64,000 bases of DNA from Jeotgalicoccus sp036782755 (GTDB taxonomy: Bacteria; Bacillota; Bacilli; Staphylococcales; Salinicoccaceae). The stretch spans positions 39,867 through 103,866 of the forward strand of contig DAIPYL010000001.1 in assembly GCA_036782755.1 (NCBI GenBank), written 5' to 3'. The notes beneath the pieces are model-generated. The model was not told the origin of the DNA. It did not search any database and worked only from the letters and a program-made list of their open reading frames with translations. Of the stretch, positions 60,494-64,000 are shown one piece after another (the first letter of the stretch is position 1; each line of letters begins with the position of its first letter). Made by a program: the position numbers and the translations under genes.

Positions 60494-60994
60494 ATGTCGC
60501 AAAAAGTAACAAGACGCCAGTTTATGAACTACTCTTTAATGGGTGTCGGGTCGTTCATGGCGGCAGGTATGATTCTGCCAATGGGAAGATTTGCTATCGA
60601 TCCACTTTTCCAGGAATCGTCTGCAGGTGACATGATTACTACAAGTGTAAAGATTGATGCCATCACAGAAGAACCAGTCAGTGTAGATTTCACATTCGAA
60701 CAAAAAGATGGTTGGTATGTGAGTGAAGTAACGGATTTCGCTTGGGTGTATCGCGAAGGCAATGAAATTATTGCATTGTCACCAGTGTGTAAACACTTAG
60801 GCTGTACGGTTTCGTGGGCAACTGATGCCGCTAACCCGGATAGATTCTTCTGTCCATGTCACAACGGACTTTACGAAAAGAACGGTGCAAACGTACCAGG
60901 AACACCGCCTCGTGGACCGCTTGATATGTTCGAAGTCGGAGAATCAGACGGCTACCTGACAATTGGTGCTATACACGAGAATGAATTGGTATAG
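60494..60994 (+). CDS. qcrA: Menaquinol-cytochrome c reductase Rieske iron-sulfur subunit
   Basis: 166 residues. The N-terminus TRRQFMNYSLMGVGSF is a Tat-type signal-anchor with twin Arg. The Rieske cluster ligands are in CKHLGCTVSW and CPCHNGLYEKNG (Cys-His pairs plus the disulfide cysteines), followed by the PRGPLD proline loop. Takes electrons from menaquinol. AGGAGGGG before the ATG. Confidence 0.96.
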   Translation: MSQKVTRRQFMNYSLMGVGSFMAAGMILPMGRFAIDPLFQESSAGDMITTSVKIDAITEEPVSVDFTFEQKDGWYVSEVTDFAWVYREGNEIIALSPVCKHLGCTVSWATDAANPDRFFCPCHNGLYEKNGANVPGTPPRGPLDMFEVGESDGYLTIGAIHENELV

Positions 60995-61005
60995 GAGGGA
61001 ATTAA

Positions 61006-61680
61006 ATGCTAAATCGTATTTATGATTGGATTGATGACAGAATTGACATCACTCCGATCTGGAGAGACGTAGCCGATCACGAAGTGCCAGAGCATGTTAA
61101 CCCTGCCTATCACTTCTCAGCTTTCGTCTACTGTTTTGGAGGACTGACGTTCTTTATTACAGTGATTCAGATTTTATCTGGAATGTTTTTAACAATGTAT
61201 TACGTACCGGACATTATTAATGCCTGGAACTCTGTATACTTCCTGCAGCAGGATGTAGCAGCAGGTGTTATTGTCAGAGGTATGCACCACTGGGGTGCGA
61301 GTTTAGTAGTAGTTATGATGTTCTTACATACTCTCAGAGTATTCTTTACTGGTGCATATAAGTCACCTCGTGAATTAAACTGGGTCGTAGGTGTACTGTT
61401 ATTTGCAGTTATGCTTGGTCTTGCATTCACTGGTTACTTACTGCCATGGGACATGAAAGCATTATTCGCTACTAAAGTAGGCTTGGATATCGCAGAAAGT
61501 GTACCATTCGTCGGTGAATGGATTAAGACACTTCTCGCAGGTGATTCGACAATTATTGGTGCTCAGACACTTACAAGGTTCTTTGCCATCCACGTATTCT
61601 TCCTGCCTGCAGCACTGTTTGTATTAATGGCAATACACTTTATTTTAATACGTAGACAAGGTATTTCAGGACCACTATAA
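61006..61680 (+). CDS. qcrB: Menaquinol-cytochrome c reductase cytochrome b subunit
   Basis: 224 residues with four membrane helices; haem-ligating His pairs around GMHHWGASLVVVMMFLHTLRVF and the last helix IHVFFLPAALFVLMAIHFIL. It corresponds to the N-terminal half of cytochrome b (b6-type), as in Bacillus QcrB. Binds two b haems and the quinone. AGGAGGG before the ATG. Confidence 0.96.
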   Translation: MLNRIYDWIDDRIDITPIWRDVADHEVPEHVNPAYHFSAFVYCFGGLTFFITVIQILSGMFLTMYYVPDIINAWNSVYFLQQDVAAGVIVRGMHHWGASLVVVMMFLHTLRVFFTGAYKSPRELNWVVGVLLFAVMLGLAFTGYLLPWDMKALFATKVGLDIAESVPFVGEWIKTLLAGDSTIIGAQTLTRFFAIHVFFLPAALFVLMAIHFILIRRQGISGPL

Positions 61681-61695
61681 GGGGAGGGTAACTAT

Positions 61696-62496
61696 ATGAA
61701 ACGCGGTAAAGGTCTCACTTTTGTCGGTGACTCACGAATTCAAAAGTATGACAAACCAAAATTAAATCGTGACTATTCAGAATTCCCTGGTCGTACAGAG
61801 GAGTTCTTTCCGGATTACCTGCTCAAAGAGTGGCTGGTAGGAGCAGTATTCTTAATAGGTTTCCTATGCTTGACGGTTGCGCATCCAGCGCCGCTGGAAC
61901 GTATGGCAGACCCAACTGATACAGGTTATATTCCATTACCTGACTGGTATTTCCTTTTCCTTTATCAGATTCTTAAATACACATACGCTTCAGGTCCGTT
62001 CAACATTGTCGGTGCCATGATTATTCCTGGTATTGCTTTCGGTGCTTTATTACTTGCACCTTGGCTTGACGGCAAGAAAGATCGTCACTGGAAAAAACGT
62101 CCTGTAGCTACAGGAATGATGCTGATTGCGGTTGGTATTATTTTCTACACAACTTGGGAATCAGTAGCATACCACGACTGGGAACAGCAAGGTCAGCAAG
62201 GTCAGATTGTCTTCTCCAACTTAGATGCGGAAGATCCTGTCTTTAATGACCTGATTCGTACAAACTGTACGAGCTGTCACGGCGGTGAGCTTGCCGGAGG
62301 GTCAGGCCCGAACTTAATCGAGCCGGAACTTGCTCCGGAAATGGTTGAAGCATTCGTTAGAAACGGTACAGAGAACATGCCGGCATTCGAAGGCCAGCTG
62401 ACAGACGAAGAGATTACAGCAATTTCTGAATATGTTGCAGGCTTAGAACTGACTTCAAAAGATGAAGCAGCTAACACTGAAGAATCAGCAGAATAA
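61696..62496 (+). CDS. qcrC: Menaquinol-cytochrome c reductase subunit QcrC (subunit IV fused to cytochrome c)
   Basis: 266 residues. The N-terminal part resembles subunit IV of b6f (three membrane segments, PDWYFLFLYQILKY), fused to a C-terminal cytochrome c domain with haem motif NCTSCHGG and axial Met in NMPAFEG. This fusion is typical of Bacillus-type complexes. The haem would be attached by the ResABC proteins encoded at 37-41 kb. Confidence 0.96.
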   Translation: MKRGKGLTFVGDSRIQKYDKPKLNRDYSEFPGRTEEFFPDYLLKEWLVGAVFLIGFLCLTVAHPAPLERMADPTDTGYIPLPDWYFLFLYQILKYTYASGPFNIVGAMIIPGIAFGALLLAPWLDGKKDRHWKKRPVATGMMLIAVGIIFYTTWESVAYHDWEQQGQQGQIVFSNLDAEDPVFNDLIRTNCTSCHGGELAGGSGPNLIEPELAPEMVEAFVRNGTENMPAFEGQLTDEEITAISEYVAGLELTSKDEAANTEESAE

Positions 62497-62503
62497 TAAT
62501 AAT

Positions 62504-62532
62504 GACCCTTCTGGAAACAGAAGGGTCTTCTT
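62504..62532 (+). terminator. Terminator of qcrABC
   Basis: Perfect 10-bp stem GACCCTTCTG/CAGAAGGGTC closed by a GAAA tetraloop, followed by TTCTT. Confidence 0.85.
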
Positions 62533-62541
62533 ATAGGTGAA

Positions 62542-63123
62542 ATGATGATATACAACTTATATAAATTGATGTTTAATCGAATATTCCTGGTCTTTCTGCT
62601 CGTCTGCAACTTCGGCGGTACGATATACGGCTACATATGGTACGGCGGCCAGCTGTCCATTACGCCGTGGTATTTTTATCCCTTCGTGCCGGACAGTCCG
62701 ACAGCAACGCTGTTTTTATGCATACTGATTCTGTTAATATTGTTCAATAAAAAATTTGGTCTGATCGATGCTCTCGCATTTACGACACTGATAAAATACG
62801 GTGTCTGGGCAGTTATTATGAACATCTGGAACTTTATCGACATGGGCTTTGTCTCATGGATCGGTTTAATGCTCATTGCATCACATGCAGCGATGGCGCT
62901 GATGGCATTTATGTTCCTGCCTTATATCGAAATTAAGCCGTGGCATTTTTATGTCACAGCAATCTGGCTGTTTCATAATGATTTTATCGATTACGTCTAC
63001 ATGCAGTATCCGAAATACGGCAACCTTCATCCATATGCAGCAGAAATCGGCTATCTCGCGTTCTGGCTGACAGTTATTGTGCTCGTGCTGCTTTATAAAC
63101 TCGCGGGCAGACATAATAATTGA
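62542..63123 (+). CDS. DUF1405 membrane protein (YpjA-like)
   Basis: 193 residues with five or six membrane segments (GTIYGYIWYGGQL, IKYGVWAVIMNIW and similar). DUF1405 proteins follow qcrC in Bacilli (ypjA). Function unknown; the location suggests a link to respiration. Two adjacent ATG codons (62542, 62545) lie after TATAGGTGA; the second has better spacing. The 55 bp after its stop probably hold the promoter of the next gene. Confidence 0.86.
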   Translation: MMIYNLYKLMFNRIFLVFLLVCNFGGTIYGYIWYGGQLSITPWYFYPFVPDSPTATLFLCILILLILFNKKFGLIDALAFTTLIKYGVWAVIMNIWNFIDMGFVSWIGLMLIASHAAMALMAFMFLPYIEIKPWHFYVTAIWLFHNDFIDYVYMQYPKYGNLHPYAAEIGYLAFWLTVIVLVLLYKLAGRHNN

Positions 63124-63178
63124 CTTGAGTAAAAACAGTTTAGTAAAATAGTACTATGAACCAAACGGAGGGACTAAC

Positions 63179-63877
63179 TTGTATCTTATAATCTATTTTG
63201 TAATTTTAATGGTTGTACCAATGCTTGCACAGATGAACGTAAAATCTACGTTTAACAAGTATTCAAAAGTACGCTCGACAAGCGGTCTCACAGGCCAGCA
63301 GGTTGCAGAAGATATCCTTCGGGAAAATGGAATTTACGATGTTACAGTTGAACGCGGTCAGGGCGTCCTTACAGACTACTACGATCCGAAAAACAAAAAA
63401 ATCGTACTATCCCCCGGCAACTTCGACAACCCGAGCGTTGCAGGCACAGCAGTAGCCGCACACGAAGTCGGCCATGCGATTCAGCATGCAACCGGCTATA
63501 AGTTCTTAAACTTCAGATCAGCATTGTTCCCGCTCGCACAATTAGGAAGCAACTTCTCGTACTTCCTGATCATTGCAGGTATTATACTGACAGCAGCACA
63601 AAGCGCTGCAGGCGGCGGACTTGGTGAAATTCTCTTATGGTCAGGTATCGGACTAATGGCATTCGCCGTATTATTCCAGTTAGTAACACTGCCGGTGGAA
63701 TTTGACGCATCGAGACGCGCGATGAACCAGATCGAAGAATTAAACATTGTGAACAGTAAAGAATACCGCCACGCCAAAAAAGTACTGAACGCTGCAGCAA
63801 TGACATACGTTGCCGCAACAGCAGTAGCCGTGGCAGAGCTGTTACGCTTTATTATGATTGCAAGAAACTCAAACTAA
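63179..63877 (+). CDS. Zinc metallopeptidase, YugP family
   Basis: 232-residue membrane metallopeptidase of the neutral zinc metallopeptidase 2 family. Metal motif AAHEVGHAIQH (HExxH), membrane segments at about 1-18, 123-147, 150-172 and 205-228, and the phrase VEFDASRRAM. Substrate unknown. TTG start with GGAGGG 7 bases upstream. Terminator at 63892. Confidence 0.92.
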   Translation: MYLIIYFVILMVVPMLAQMNVKSTFNKYSKVRSTSGLTGQQVAEDILRENGIYDVTVERGQGVLTDYYDPKNKKIVLSPGNFDNPSVAGTAVAAHEVGHAIQHATGYKFLNFRSALFPLAQLGSNFSYFLIIAGIILTAAQSAAGGGLGEILLWSGIGLMAFAVLFQLVTLPVEFDASRRAMNQIEELNIVNSKEYRHAKKVLNAAAMTYVAATAVAVAELLRFIMIARNSN

Positions 63878-63891
63878 TTTTTGAATTTGAG

Positions 63892-63933
63892 ACAGCCGTA
63901 TTACCCTGGGTAGGGTGGTGCGGCTGTTTTTTT
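63892..63933 (+). terminator. Terminator of the YugP-type gene
   Basis: ACAGCCG pairs with CGGCTGT; the loop contains a small ACCC/GGGT helix. Followed by T7. Confidence 0.85.
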
Positions 63934-63953
63934 GATTGTGGGGTGGTTGGATC

Positions 63954-64000
63954 TCTATGAAAGGTGCTCATAGAACTTCCAAACGCTGCGGATTCCTATG
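63954..64000. repeat. 41-bp palindrome array 6 (D arms), cut by window end
   Basis: TCTATGAAAGGTGCTCATAG at 63954 matches the D-type unit of the 27.4-kb array. The next CCTATG begins 41 bp later (63995-64000), where the window stops. Between them CATAGAACTTCC pairs with GGATTCCTATG about the intermediate centre. Confidence 0.8.

Noticed and set aside
1..64000. tRNA, rRNA, insertion sequence or prophage genes
   Set aside because: Gene-free stretches were read for these; no cloverleaf, rRNA stretch, transposase or phage gene was recognised. XerD is the chromosomal dif recombinase, not a phage integrase.

Overview
The window is chromosomal sequence from a low-to-medium GC, non-sporulating member of the Bacilli. 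Gene order follows the Bacillus subtilis yqhL-gcvT to ypjA and res/fer/ypbE regions closely. The sporulation genes that sit in these clusters in Bacillus (spoIIIA after efp, spoIVB and spo0A after recN, spoIVA before the HU gene) are missing, as are the trp genes beside aroB. Together with an SrrAB-like two-component system, an S. aureus-like accessory set and many GTG/TTG starts, this suggests Staphylococcaceae. The presence of qcrABC and resABC makes a non-Staphylococcus genus (Jeotgalicoccus/Salinicoccus-like) my best guess; this is inference. No tRNA, rRNA, transposase, prophage or cas gene was seen.

Layout. 0-3.4 kb: 3' part of gcvT, then a minus-strand block (rhodanese-like protein, small membrane protein, YqhQ, lipoprotein). 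3.4-17.2 kb: pepQ-efp, accBC, an inserted pair of accessory genes (a hypothetical and an Ltp-repeat lipoprotein), then asp23-like yqhY-nusB-xseAB-ispA, dxs-tlyA and argR-recN. 17.2-27.3 kb: the branched-chain keto acid/acyl-phosphate operon ptb-bcd-buk-lpdA-bfmBAA-bfmBAB-bfmBB, bacilliredoxin, Prli42 and an M20 peptidase. 28-37.2 kb: AraC-type regulator, rnz, YqkD-like hydrolase, nudF, fur-xerD-deoB, DUF309 gene, scpAB-rluB. 37.3-44.2 kb: cytochrome c maturation (resABC), SrrAB, RibU and ferredoxin. 44.4-51.9 kb: LysM protein, cmk, plsC, rpsA, der, gpsA, yphE, yphF, HU. 51.9-63.9 kb: hepS-menG-hepT, ndk, aroCBA, ypiA, ypiB, ypiF, qcrABC, ypjA and a YugP-type metallopeptidase.

The genes cohere around respiration and its precursors. 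Dxs and IspA feed isoprenoids, AroCBA supplies chorismate, and HepS/HepT with MenG build and methylate menaquinone. QcrABC uses menaquinol, ResABC matures c-type haem proteins, and SrrAB probably reads respiratory state. The bfmB operon supplies branched acyl-CoA primers and AccBC malonyl-CoA for membrane lipid.

The most unusual content is not coding. At least five gene-free stretches (about 1.0, 8.6, 27.4-28.0, 34.3-34.7 and 63.95 kb), and probably a sixth at 43.8 kb, hold tandem arrays of short palindromes. Wherever a neighbour is visible, the centre-to-centre distance is 41 bp. Arm sequences differ between arrays, and change within arrays, yet a core ATG-N9-CAT and the 41-bp register are kept. 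Three arrays contain 100-N assembly gaps. Arrays lie mostly between convergent genes. I do not recognise this element from known repeat families; it is the main candidate for an undescribed system here.
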